From Pseudomonas sp. (GTDB taxonomy: Bacteria; Pseudomonadota; Gammaproteobacteria; Pseudomonadales; Pseudomonadaceae), in contig NZ_JASLGE010000014.1 in the NCBI RefSeq assembly GCF_030150285.1, positions 1 to 64,000 of the forward strand: DNA of 64,000 bases. Direction: 5' to 3'. Shown piece after piece: positions 1-8,067 of the stretch (position 1 is the stretch's first letter; each line of letters opens with the position of its first letter). The notes under the pieces were generated by a model. That model was not told where the DNA came from, did not search any database, and worked only from the letters and a program-made list of their open reading frames with translations. The translations under genes and the position numbers were made by a program.

Positions 1-40
1 CCCAGAAAGCGATCAACTGTTTGACGTCTACTTCTGCCAT
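1..40 (-). CDS. start of an unidentified gene cut by the window edge
   Basis: An ATG on the minus strand at 38-40 opens a frame that runs off the left edge; the visible product begins MAEVDVKQLIAFW. Only 13 codons are present, so no family can be named. The start is inferred from the open frame and has only a weak purine stretch upstream (AAAAAGTG). The gene points away from trxB in the sense that both lie on the minus strand and the trxB terminator separates them, so it is probably a separate transcription unit. Confidence 0.35.
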   Translation of the reverse strand, partial: MAEVDVKQLIAFW

Positions 41-165
41 CACTTTTTGCGAACTATCGACGTGAACAAGCCAGATTACGGTTCATAATGTGTCCACTAT
101 GTCCCCGCACATGTGTCAACCATGTGTCCGGTCTGTACAAAGATCAAAAGATCGCGAGCAAGCAC

Positions 166-193
166 AAAAAAACCGGCCGAAGCCGGTTTTTTT
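166..193 (-). terminator. Rho-independent terminator of trxB
   Basis: A CCGGC/GCCGG stem with a CGAA loop is flanked by seven A and seven T residues, so the hairpin followed by a T tract reads as an intrinsic terminator on either strand. It lies 19 bases after the trxB stop on the minus strand. Confidence 0.85.
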
Positions 194-211
194 GTGGGGC
201 GGTGATCAGAA

Positions 212-1168
212 CTAGGCGTTCTGCAGACCGTCCAGGTAGCGTTCGGTATCGAGCGCTGCCATGCAACCGGCACCTGCCGAGGTGATGGCCTGACGATAAA
301 CGTGATCGGCCACGTCGCCCGCCGCAAACACGCCTTCGATACTGGTCGCCGTCGCATTGCCTTCACGGCCGCCCTGCACAACCATGTAGCCGTCCTTGAG
401 TTCCAGCTGGCCTTCAAACAACGAGGTGTTCGGCGTGTGGCCGATGGCGATAAACACGCCGTCGACTTTCAGCTCGTCAAAGCTGCCGTCATTGTTTTTC
501 AAACGCGCACCGGTCACGCCCATGTTGTCACCCAGCACTTCGTCCAGGGTGGCGTTGAGCTTGAGGATAATCTTGCCTTCAGCCACACGGGCATGCAGCT
601 TGTCGATCAGGATCTTCTCGGCGCGGAAAGTCTCACGACGGTGTACCAAGGTCACGGTGCTGGCGATGTTGGCCAGGTACAGCGCTTCCTCAACGGCGGT
701 ATTACCGCCACCCACGACGGCAACCGGCTTGTTGCGGTAGAAAAACCCGTCACAGGTCGCGCAAGCAGAAACACCTTTGCCCATGAACGCTTCTTCAGAC
801 GGCAGGCCCAGGTAACGCGCGCTGGCACCCGTGGCAATGATCAGCGCGTCACACGTGAAAGTGCCGCTGTCGCCCTTCAGCGTAAATGGCCGATTTTTCA
901 GATCCACTTCGTTGATGTGGTCGAAAATGATTTCTGTCTCGAAACGCTCGGCGTGTTCACGCATCCGTTCCATCAGGACCGGGCCGGTCAGGCCATGAAC
1001 ATCACCGGGCCAGTTGTCGACTTCGGTGGTGGTGGTCAATTGACCACCCGCCTGCATGCCCGTAATCAGCAGTGGTTTGAGGTTGGCGCGGGCCGCGTAG
1101 ACAGCGGCGCTGTAACCGGCAGGGCCGGAGCCCAGAATAATCACTCGCGAATGACGTACTTCAGACAT
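212..1168 (-). CDS. trxB: thioredoxin-disulfide reductase
   Basis: NADPH-dependent flavoenzyme of the cytoplasm that reduces oxidised thioredoxin. The 318-residue protein has the usual length. It shows the FAD-binding GSGPAG motif at residues 13-18, the redox-active CATC pair (C136 and C139), and the NADPH-binding GGGNTA motif near residue 153. A late GVFAAGDV motif completes the FAD site. The ATG at 1168 is preceded by AGGAG at good spacing. The gene is transcribed divergently from cysZ across a 311-base gap and ends at its own terminator, so it appears monocistronic. Pseudomonas genomes often carry two trxB paralogues; which one this is cannot be decided from the window. Confidence 0.96.
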   Translation of the reverse strand: MSEVRHSRVIILGSGPAGYSAAVYAARANLKPLLITGMQAGGQLTTTTEVDNWPGDVHGLTGPVLMERMREHAERFETEIIFDHINEVDLKNRPFTLKGDSGTFTCDALIIATGASARYLGLPSEEAFMGKGVSACATCDGFFYRNKPVAVVGGGNTAVEEALYLANIASTVTLVHRRETFRAEKILIDKLHARVAEGKIILKLNATLDEVLGDNMGVTGARLKNNDGSFDELKVDGVFIAIGHTPNTSLFEGQLELKDGYMVVQGGREGNATATSIEGVFAAGDVADHVYRQAITSAGAGCMAALDTERYLDGLQNA

Positions 1169-1479
1169 GACTCACTCCTATGACCGCCCGCATTGACACC
1201 GGGTCGGAACGCCGATGACCGGCGGGAATAAAAAGAAATCGCCTATCTGCTCAGGCAAGGCCTGTTATTGGCAGATAATGAAAAATGTAGGTGTAGCGTA
1301 TCGAGGTGCCAGAGAGTAAGGAAATACGCAATAACAATCCAGCTCATAGCGGGTCTCTATACAGTCAAAGGCGTCGCTTGATGTCTTTGTTACAGTAATT
1401 GTCGATCTTGTGACAGGGCTTTCGCCCTGCGGCCAAAGCCGTTAAGGTCGGCCGGTTTTTCCACTGCTCGGAGCACCCT
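1169..1479. other. 311-base trxB-cysZ divergent intergenic region
   Basis: This gap must hold the promoters of the two divergent genes. The only clear structure is a nested inverted repeat: TATCTGC at 1244-1250 matches GCAGATA at 1271-1277, with a CAGGC/GCCTG arm inside. No convincing -35/-10 pair, open frame or REP sequence was seen. Confidence 0.5.
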
Positions 1480-2238
1480 ATGCCCGCCCCCGTTCTCTCT
1501 GGCCCACAGTACCTGCGTGAAGGCCTGACGCTCGTCCTCAGCCCTGGCCTGCGCTTATTTGTGCTGCTGCCGCTGCTCATCAATCTGGTGCTGTTCGTCG
1601 GGCTGATTTACTTCGCTGGGCATCAGTTCAGCGTCTGGGTTGATACCTTGATGCCTTCACTGCCCTCATGGCTCAGCTTTCTTGATTATCTGTTGTGGCC
1701 TTTGTTTGTGGTACTGGTGGCATTGATGGTGTTTTTCACCTTCACCCTGCTAGCCAACATCATTGCGGCTCCGTTCAACGGTTTTCTGTCAGAGAAAGTC
1801 GAAGCCGTGGTGCGCGGCGTCGACAATTCGCCACCCTTCAGTTGGGCTGAACTGATCGCGATGGTGCCACGGACCCTGGCGCGGGAAATGCGCAAACTGG
1901 GCTATTTCCTGCCTCGCGCCATTGCCTTGCTGATCCTGTCATTTATTCCGGTGGTCAACCTGGTTGCCGCGCCGCTGTGGCTGATTTTCGGGATCTGGAT
2001 GATGGCCATTCAATACATCGACTACCCGGCGGACAACCACAAACTGGGCTGGAACGAAATGCTCGCCTGGCTGCGCGAAAAACGCTGGCAGAGCCTGAGC
2101 TTCGGCGGGATTGTTTACCTGGTGTTGTTGATTCCAGTGGTCAACATTCTGATGATGCCCGCTGCCGTTGCCGCTGCCACCGTGTTTTGGGTACGTGAAC
2201 GAGGTGACACCGCGCTGGCGACTGCCAACCGTCGCTAA
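1480..2238 (+). CDS. cysZ: sulfate transporter CysZ
   Basis: Inner-membrane protein of the CysZ family (EI24 superfamily) that supports sulfate uptake for cysteine synthesis. The 252-residue product has the expected length and begins with the family-typical GPQYLREGLTLVLSPGLRLF stretch followed by a hydrophobic segment. There are several long hydrophobic helices (about residues 24-47, 68-95, 135-180 and 205-235). GGAG precedes the ATG by 7 bases. In the neighbourhood it is followed by an unrelated glycosyltransferase. Sulfate activation (cysD, cysNC) lies about 6 kb away in the same window, but not in the same operon. Confidence 0.93.
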   Translation: MPAPVLSGPQYLREGLTLVLSPGLRLFVLLPLLINLVLFVGLIYFAGHQFSVWVDTLMPSLPSWLSFLDYLLWPLFVVLVALMVFFTFTLLANIIAAPFNGFLSEKVEAVVRGVDNSPPFSWAELIAMVPRTLAREMRKLGYFLPRAIALLILSFIPVVNLVAAPLWLIFGIWMMAIQYIDYPADNHKLGWNEMLAWLREKRWQSLSFGGIVYLVLLIPVVNILMMPAAVAAATVFWVRERGDTALATANRR

Positions 2239-2303
2239 CCGGCTTCATCAATCCATCATCAACATGACATGTGGTCGTCATGGGTGCAGCGGATACTGCC
2301 ACC

Positions 2304-3494
2304 ATGACGACAGCCCTGCATATCTCCCTGATCACTGAAACTTTCCCACCAGAAATCAATGGCGTGGCCAATACCCTGAGCCAATTGTTTGAGGGGTTGC
2401 GCGCGCGCAATCACCGTGTGGAACTGGTACGCCCGCGCCAGGCAGCCGATGGCAATCAGCGCAGTAGCGCTGAACTGATGCTGTGCCGAGGCTGGCCATT
2501 ACCAGGGTACCCGGGCATGCAGTGGGGGGTAGCGTCGACCTTGCGCCTCAAAAAACGTTGGCAGCAGCAGCGCCCGGACGTGGTGTATATCGCCACGGAG
2601 GGGCCGTTGGGGTTGTGTGCACTTCGCGTTGCCCGGCGCTTGGGTATTGCGGTGGTCAGTGGTTTTCATACCAATTTCCAGCAGTACTTCAACCATTACG
2701 GTCACGAAATGCTCACCCGCGCACTGACTCACTATTTGCGCTGGTTCCACAATCGCTCGACCTTGACACTGGTTCCCAGCACCAGCCAGCGCCTGGAGCT
2801 GACACGACGCCATTTCGAACGCCTGGAACTGCTGCCCCGTGGCGTCGACTGTCAGTTGTTCCATCCCGCTAAACATCAACGTGCACTGCGACAGAGTTGG
2901 GGCCTCAGAGAGCAGGATGTTGCACTGCTGCATGTGGGCCGTCTGGCACCCGAGAAAAACCTGGGCGCGCTCAAGCGTTGCCTGGAAGCGCTGCAAGCTC
3001 GCTACCCGGCACGGCGTTTCAAGTTGATCATCGTTGGCGATGGCCCCAAGCGGGCCAGCCTGGAAGCCTCGTTGCCCGAAGCGATTTTTTGTGGCGTGCA
3101 ATCAGGAGAAGCACTGGCCAGCCACTACGCCAGCGCCGATGTATTTTTGTTTCCAAGCCTGTCAGAAACCTTCGGCAATGTGGTGCTTGAAGCGCTGGCC
3201 GCAGGTTTAGGTGTTGTCGCGTATGACGAAGCAGCAGCAGGCCAGCACCTTCGCCATGGCTATAACGGCATGCTGGCCATGCCCGGCGATGAACATGCCT
3301 GGATCCAGGCCGCTTGCTGGCTGCTGGAAGCCCCCGAAACCCTGCGCACGATCCGCCTCAATGCCCGTCATCATGCCAGCCGCCAGCGCTGGTCGGACAT
3401 TATCGAGCAGTTCGAAGGCCAGTTACGGCGGGCTTGCCGGAGAGAGGCTGACACGGTTGACGCGCCAGCCCACATCGCGGCAAAAAAGCATTAA
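2304..3494 (+). CDS. GT4-family glycosyltransferase
   Basis: The 396-residue protein is a GT-B fold, family 4 glycosyltransferase. The N-terminal ITETFPPEINGVANT stretch is characteristic of the MgtA/mannosyltransferase-like subgroup. The C-terminal half has the nucleotide-sugar pattern HVGRLAPEKN, IVGDGP and the E-x7-E motif in LSETFGNVVLEAL (about residues 285-298). Donor and acceptor cannot be deduced; glycolipid synthesis is one possibility for this subgroup. The ATG at 2304 was chosen because the family starts just before the ITETFPP strand; a GTG at 2271 and an ATG at 2280 would give short extensions. Its 3' end overlaps the convergent glutathione peroxidase gene by four bases. Confidence 0.85.
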   Translation: MTTALHISLITETFPPEINGVANTLSQLFEGLRARNHRVELVRPRQAADGNQRSSAELMLCRGWPLPGYPGMQWGVASTLRLKKRWQQQRPDVVYIATEGPLGLCALRVARRLGIAVVSGFHTNFQQYFNHYGHEMLTRALTHYLRWFHNRSTLTLVPSTSQRLELTRRHFERLELLPRGVDCQLFHPAKHQRALRQSWGLREQDVALLHVGRLAPEKNLGALKRCLEALQARYPARRFKLIIVGDGPKRASLEASLPEAIFCGVQSGEALASHYASADVFLFPSLSETFGNVVLEALAAGLGVVAYDEAAAGQHLRHGYNGMLAMPGDEHAWIQAACWLLEAPETLRTIRLNARHHASRQRWSDIIEQFEGQLRRACRREADTVDAPAHIAAKKH

Positions 3495-3973
3495 GCCAGC
3501 GCTTTTTCAATGGCCTGGATCACTGTCGCATCGTCAGGAGCGGTGCGCGGTGAAAAACGCGCCAATACCCGGCCATCCTTGCCCACCAGAAACTTCTCAA
3601 AATTCCAGGTGATATCGCCTGGAAACTCAGCCCCCTCGCCCGCCAGCAGGCGGTACAGCTGATGACGGTCTGGGTCATTGACATCAAGCTTACAGGTCAA
3701 CGCGAAGGTCACACCGTAGTTGAGGCTGCAAAACGCCTGGATGTCTTGCTCAGTGCCCGGCTCTTGCCCGGCAAATTGATTGCATGGCACACCCAACACG
3801 CTGAAACCCTGATCCTTGTAGTGTTGGTACAGGTTTTCGAGGGCAGCGTACTGGGGCGTCAGGCCACACTTGGAGGCGACGTTTACCACCAGTACTACTT
3901 TACCGTTGAGGGGTGCCAGTGGCAGTTCAGCGCCGTTGAGCGCTACAAGGGTAAGGTCGTGAAAGGCACTCAT
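3491..3973 (-). CDS. glutathione peroxidase family thiol peroxidase
   Basis: The 160-residue protein belongs to the glutathione peroxidase family and reduces hydroperoxides. The peroxidatic residue is a cysteine (C36 in VASKCGLTPQ), not selenocysteine. Q70 in the FAGQEPG motif and a WNFEKF motif complete the catalytic site. A second cysteine in QAFCSLNYGV (C82) fits the position of a resolving cysteine in thioredoxin-dependent members, so the reductant may be thioredoxin rather than glutathione. The start at MSAFHDL is preferred over an upstream in-frame ATG at 4033, which would add 20 residues unlike the family and run into the slyD terminator. It lies in the slyD-gpx order known from Pseudomonas. 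Confidence 0.92.
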   Translation of the reverse strand: MSAFHDLTLVALNGAELPLAPLNGKVVLVVNVASKCGLTPQYAALENLYQHYKDQGFSVLGVPCNQFAGQEPGTEQDIQAFCSLNYGVTFALTCKLDVNDPDRHQLYRLLAGEGAEFPGDITWNFEKFLVGKDGRVLARFSPRTAPDDATVIQAIEKALA

Positions 3974-4035
3974 GACAAACTCCAAAATTCCCGGGGCGGC
4001 GTTTGAACCATCGTTCAAGTTAATCGCCAACAATG

Positions 4036-4062
4036 AAAAAGGCGCCTGCTAAGGCGCCTTTC
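4036..4062 (-). terminator. Rho-independent terminator of slyD
   Basis: A perfect GGCGCC/GGCGCC hairpin extended by A and T tracts (AAAAAGGCGCC, short loop, GGCGCCTTT) lies 36 bases after the slyD stop and before the gpx start, both on the minus strand. Confidence 0.75.
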
Positions 4063-4097
4063 CTGGCTAGCTCACGAGAGGAGCGTAGCAGCACTTA

Positions 4098-4583
4098 TCA
4101 GTGCTGATGACCGCCTTCACCGTGGACGTGACCGTGAGCGACTTCTTCTTCGCTGGCATCACGTACCGCTACAACTTTAACCTTGAAGTTCAGGCGCTGG
4201 CCGGCCAACGGATGGTTGCCGTCAACGGTGACGTCGTCGCCGTCCAGATCACGGATAGTCACGATCTGCATTTGGCCATCCGGTGCGGAAGCGTGGAACT
4301 GCATGCCCACTTCCAGTTTGTCCACGCCTTCAAACATGCTGCTGCTCAGGGTGCTGACCAGTTCGGCAGAGTACTCGCCGTAAGCGTCTTCCGGCTCTAC
4401 AGTCACTTCCAGTTCATCACCGACAGCCTTGCCTTCCAGTGCCTTTTCCAGACCCGGAATAATGTTGCCTGCGCCTTGCAGGTACACCAGCGGCGCGCCG
4501 CCGGCAGAACTGTCGATGACCTCACCAGCGTCGTTGGTCAGGGTATAGTCAATGGAGACAGCCTTTTTGGCGGCGATCGTCAT
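4098..4583 (-). CDS. slyD: FKBP-type peptidyl-prolyl isomerase SlyD
   Basis: Cytoplasmic prolyl isomerase/chaperone with metal-binding ability. The 161-residue product has the short SlyD FKBP domain. It begins VSIDYTLTNDAGEVIDSS and carries the YLQGAGNIIPGLEKALEG and EDAYGEY motifs, with the inserted-in-flap segment between. The C-terminal tail is histidine-rich (HGHVHGEGGHQH), the nickel-binding tail of SlyD, though shorter than that of E. coli. It is divergent from the DUF3565 gene and terminates at a strong hairpin. Confidence 0.94.
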   Translation of the reverse strand: MTIAAKKAVSIDYTLTNDAGEVIDSSAGGAPLVYLQGAGNIIPGLEKALEGKAVGDELEVTVEPEDAYGEYSAELVSTLSSSMFEGVDKLEVGMQFHASAPDGQMQIVTIRDLDGDDVTVDGNHPLAGQRLNFKVKVVAVRDASEEEVAHGHVHGEGGHQH

Positions 4584-4673
4584 GGGGCAAGACCTTTTGC
4601 AAATAGTAAAGAGTTGACCAGTTTAACCAAGCAATCGCCCGAAAGCGAACACAACCAAGACCAACGGATAACT

Positions 4674-4889
4674 TTGAAAACATCAACGATCATTGGCTGG
4701 TGCCAAGACGATGACGCGCACTGGGTCGCCATACTCTCCTGCGGGCATACCCAGCACCTTCGCCATCAACCGCCGTGGCAATCACGGCCGTGGGTGCTGG
4801 ACCCACAGCAGCGCGCCAAAAAAATAGGCGAGCCCTTTGCCTGTGGCTGGTGTGCTCAAGGCGCAGATAGCGCTAATCTTGGCAATTGA
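4674..4889 (+). CDS. small DUF3565 protein
   Basis: A 71-residue protein resembling the DUF3565 family: a short domain with HWVAILSCGHTQHLRHQPPW followed by RPWV and a terminal C-x2-C pair (CGWC). The CGH and CxxC cysteines suggest a small metal-binding fold; the function is unknown. Family members begin just before a (I/T)GYxxDxxxHWVA stretch, which here is IIGWCQDDDAHWVA. No ATG lies near that point, so a TTG at 4674 (GGA six bases upstream) is proposed. The frame stays open further upstream without a better start. The stop is 59 bases before pta, a neighbour also seen in other Pseudomonas. Confidence 0.7.
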   Translation: MKTSTIIGWCQDDDAHWVAILSCGHTQHLRHQPPWQSRPWVLDPQQRAKKIGEPFACGWCAQGADSANLGN

Positions 4890-4948
4890 TTCAGGCACTG
4901 GCCCCGTTCATCGGGCCCGCCCTTGCTCTGCCACGTCAGGAAGCTCGC

Positions 4949-7048
4949 ATGCAAACTTTCTTTATCGCCCCCACTGACTTTGGTGTGGGCCTGACTTCTA
5001 TTAGCCTCGGCCTGGTGCGTACCCTGGAGCGCGCGGGCTTGAAAGTCGGCTTTTTCAAACCGATTGCCCAGCCGCATCCGGGTGACACCGGGCCTGAACG
5101 CTCCACTGAACTGATCGCCCGCACTCACGGGCTAAAGCCCCCGACGCCACTGGGCCTGGCCCATGTGGAACGCATGCTCGGTGATGGCCAACTGGATGAA
5201 TTGCTCGAAGAAATCATCCGCCTGTATCAAGCCGCCGCCGTGGGCAAGGACGTGCTGATTGTCGAGGGCATGGTACCGACGCGCACCGCCAGCTATGCAG
5301 CCCGCGTCAACCTGCACCTGGCCAAAAGCCTGGATGCCGAAGTGATTCTGGTGTCGGCCCCGGAAAACGAAGTGCTGACCGAGCTCTCTGGCCGGGTTGA
5401 ATTGCAGGCGCAGCTGTTTGGCGGCCCCAAAGACCCGAAAGTGCTGGGCGTGATCCTGAACAAGGTACGCACCGACGAAAGCATGGATGCCTTTTCGGCG
5501 CGCCTGAAGGAACACTCGCCGCTGCTGCGCAGTGGCGACTTCAAATTGCTCGGCTGCATTCCCTATCAACCCGAACTCAACGCTCCGCGTACCCGCGATG
5601 TGGCCGACCTGCTGGGTGCCCAGGTACTGAACGCCGGTGATTACGAAACCCGGCGCATGTCCAAGATCATCCTGTGCGCGCGCACTGTGCTCAACACCTT
5701 GCAACTGCTCAAGCCCGGAGTTTTGGTGGTCACTCCCGGTGATCGCGATGACATCATTCTGGCGGTCAGCCTGGCCGCAATGAACGGCGTGCCCCTGGCC
5801 GGGCTACTGCTGACCAGCGACACGCAGCCCGATCCGCGCCTGATGGAACTGTGCCGCGGTGCCCTGCAAGCCGGGTTGCCGGTGCTGTCGGTGAGCACGG
5901 GGTCTTATGACACCGCCAACCGCCTCAATGGGCTGAACAAGGAAATCCCGATTGATGACCGCGAGCGTGCGGAAATCATCACCGATTTTGTCGCCAGCCA
6001 CCTTGATGCCCGCTGGCTGCACCAGCGCTGCGGTACTCCGCGCGAAATGCGCCTGACGCCAGCCGTGTTCCGCTATCAGCTCATCCAGCGCGCCCAACAG
6101 GCCAACAAACGCATCGTCTTGCCCGAAGGCAGCGAGCCGTTGACCGTGCAAGCCGCGGCCATCTGCCAGGCACGCGGCATTGCCCGTTGCGTGCTTCTGG
6201 CCAAACCTGCCGACGTTCAGGCCGTGGCCAAGGCCCACGGCTTTGAGCTGCCCGAAGGCTTGGAGATTCTCGACCCGGACCTGATTCGTGACCGTTACGT
6301 AGAACCCATGGTGGCGCTGCGTAAAACCAAAAGCATCAACGCACCGATGGCCGAACAGCAACTGGAAGACCCGGTCGTGATCGGCACCATGATGCTGGCG
6401 CTCGATGAAGTCGATGGTCTGGTGTCCGGCGTCATTCACTCCACCGCCAACACCATCCGCCCGGCTTTGCAGCTGATTAAAACCGCACCGGGCTGCACCC
6501 TGGTGTCATCGGTGTTCTTTATGCTGTTCCCCGAGCAAGTGCTGGTGTATGGCGACTGCGTGATGAACCCGCACCCGTCGGCCGCCGAACTGGCCGAAAT
6601 CGCCCTGCAAAGCGCTGACTCTGCGGCGGCGTTCGGCATCACCCCGCGCGTGGCGATGATCAGTTACTCCAGCGGCGACTCCAACAGTGGCGAAGAGGTC
6701 GAGAAGGTTCGCGAAGCGACGCTGCTGGCCCACGAATCACAGCACGCCTTGCTGATTGACGGCCCGTTGCAATACGACACGGCGGCCAACGAAGTGATCG
6801 CCCGGCAACTGGCACCCAACAGTCAGGTAGCCGGTCGCGCCACCGTGTTTGTGTTCCCCGACCTGAATACCGGCAACACCACCCACAAAGCCGTACAGCG
6901 CAGTGCTGACTGCGTCAGCCTGGGCCCAATGCTGCAAGGCCTGCGCAAGCCGGTGAATGACCTGCCCCGTGGCGCGCAAGTCGACGACATCGTGTACACC
7001 ATCGCCCTGACGGCGATCCAAGCCGCCAACCGACCTATGGATGTGTAA
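4949..7048 (+). CDS. pta: phosphate acetyltransferase
   Basis: Interconverts acetyl-CoA and acetyl phosphate. The 699-residue protein is the long form: an N-terminal P-loop-like (dethiobiotin-synthetase-like) domain, a middle DRTGG domain (about residues 215-330) and a C-terminal catalytic PTA/PTB domain from about residue 375 (RYQLIQRAQQANKRIVLPEG onward). The start is the ATG at 4949 (MQTFFIAPTD), preceded by AGGAAG; an upstream in-frame start would add 21 unlikely residues. No acetate kinase gene is adjacent: slyD and the DUF3565 gene lie directly upstream and an acyltransferase directly downstream. Confidence 0.95.
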   Translation: MQTFFIAPTDFGVGLTSISLGLVRTLERAGLKVGFFKPIAQPHPGDTGPERSTELIARTHGLKPPTPLGLAHVERMLGDGQLDELLEEIIRLYQAAAVGKDVLIVEGMVPTRTASYAARVNLHLAKSLDAEVILVSAPENEVLTELSGRVELQAQLFGGPKDPKVLGVILNKVRTDESMDAFSARLKEHSPLLRSGDFKLLGCIPYQPELNAPRTRDVADLLGAQVLNAGDYETRRMSKIILCARTVLNTLQLLKPGVLVVTPGDRDDIILAVSLAAMNGVPLAGLLLTSDTQPDPRLMELCRGALQAGLPVLSVSTGSYDTANRLNGLNKEIPIDDRERAEIITDFVASHLDARWLHQRCGTPREMRLTPAVFRYQLIQRAQQANKRIVLPEGSEPLTVQAAAICQARGIARCVLLAKPADVQAVAKAHGFELPEGLEILDPDLIRDRYVEPMVALRKTKSINAPMAEQQLEDPVVIGTMMLALDEVDGLVSGVIHSTANTIRPALQLIKTAPGCTLVSSVFFMLFPEQVLVYGDCVMNPHPSAAELAEIALQSADSAAAFGITPRVAMISYSSGDSNSGEEVEKVREATLLAHESQHALLIDGPLQYDTAANEVIARQLAPNSQVAGRATVFVFPDLNTGNTTHKAVQRSADCVSLGPMLQGLRKPVNDLPRGAQVDDIVYTIALTAIQAANRPMDV

Positions 7049-7954
7049 ATGATGGGTTTCCTGCCTGCACCGTTACGCGGTGTCATTGCATCACTGCTTT
7101 TGGCCATCAACACCCTCGTGTGCTGCACACCGCTGTTTGTGGTCGCCATTTTTAAACTGTGCTTGCCGTTCCCGGCAACACAGCGGGTGACCGACGAATT
7201 GATGCGCCGCATTCACGAAGCCTGGGTCGGCAACAACAAGCGCTGGATGGATTTACTGCGCAAGACCCGCTGGCACATCAAAGGCCTCGAAGGGCTGGAC
7301 TACCAACACTCGTACCTGGTGACCAGCAACCACCAGAGCTGGGTCGATATCATGGTGTTGCAGTACGTACTAAACAAACGCATCCGCCCGTTGAAATTCT
7401 TCCTCAAACAGGAACTGATCTGGGTGCCGGTGATCGGCCTGGCATGGTGGGCGCTGGGGTTCCCGTTCATGAAACGCTACTCCAAGGCCTACCTGGCCAA
7501 GCACCCGGAAAAGAAAGGTGCCGACCTGGCCACTACGCGTAAAACCTGCGCCAAGTTTAAAAACCAGCCCGTGGGCATTTTCAACTTCGTCGAAGGCACC
7601 CGTTTCACCGAAGCCAAACATGCGCAACAGAACTCGCCGTTTCGCTACCTGCTCAAACCCAAAGCCGGCGGCATCGCCTTTGTACTCGACGCCATGGGCG
7701 AACAGTTAAAGTCCATCGTCAACGTAACCATTCATTACCCTGGTGGACGTCCAGGGTATTGGGACTTGCTGTGCGGCAACGTGCGGGACGTGGTGGTGGT
7801 GTTTGAAGAGCTGGAAATTCCAGCGGAGTTTATCGGCAAAAACTACGACCAGGATGGCGAGTACAAACTCGCGTTCCAGAGCTGGATCAACCAGCTGTGG
7901 GAAGACAAGGACCGGTTGTTGGGCGAACTGCATCGGCAATACCCCAAGGCCTGA
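7049..7954 (+). CDS. PlsC-like (YihG-type) acyltransferase
   Basis: A 301-residue membrane-bound member of the 1-acyl-glycerol-3-phosphate acyltransferase superfamily. The catalytic H-x4-D motif is present as NHQSWVD, and the substrate motif as FVEGTRFTEAKH. A hydrophobic N-terminal segment (about residues 8-35) should anchor it to the inner membrane. Length and sequence resemble E. coli YihG more than the shorter housekeeping PlsC, so an accessory lysophospholipid acyltransferase is likely. The ATG immediately follows the pta stop, which indicates co-transcription; a second ATG directly follows and could also be used. Confidence 0.88.
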   Translation: MMGFLPAPLRGVIASLLLAINTLVCCTPLFVVAIFKLCLPFPATQRVTDELMRRIHEAWVGNNKRWMDLLRKTRWHIKGLEGLDYQHSYLVTSNHQSWVDIMVLQYVLNKRIRPLKFFLKQELIWVPVIGLAWWALGFPFMKRYSKAYLAKHPEKKGADLATTRKTCAKFKNQPVGIFNFVEGTRFTEAKHAQQNSPFRYLLKPKAGGIAFVLDAMGEQLKSIVNVTIHYPGGRPGYWDLLCGNVRDVVVVFEELEIPAEFIGKNYDQDGEYKLAFQSWINQLWEDKDRLLGELHRQYPKA

Positions 7955-7967
7955 TGCACCGCAGCCT

Positions 7968-8040
7968 CTGTAGAAGCGAGCTTGCTCGCGATCTTGTAAA
8001 AACCAGGATCAAAAGATCGCGAGCAAGCTCGCTCCTACAC
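7968..8040. repeat. REP doublet between convergent genes
   Basis: Two head-to-head copies of a Pseudomonas-type REP (core GCGAGCTTGCTCGCGATC and its complement GATCGCGAGCAAGCTCGC) flank a short spacer. They lie between the acyltransferase gene and the convergent cysNC and could form a large cruciform that acts as a bidirectional terminator. Related copies occur at several other sites in this window. Confidence 0.85.
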
Positions 8041-8067
8041 AGGTCTAAAAGCGTATCGCGGCCCCTA

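Noticed and set aside
88..130. Short repeated ATGTGTC words upstream of the trxB terminator
   Set aside because: Only two or three imperfect copies with irregular spacing; not enough for a repeat or regulator call.
134..139. Isolated TGTACA near the left edge
   Set aside because: There is no second half site at 12-base spacing on either side, so it is not a LitR-type operator.
302..1183. 293-codon open frame opposite trxB
   Set aside because: Antisense shadow of a clearly identified thioredoxin reductase gene.
7968..8040. REP doublet considered as a CRISPR-like or IS end
   Set aside because: It is an inverted pair with no regular spacers, cas genes or transposase; REP is the better explanation.
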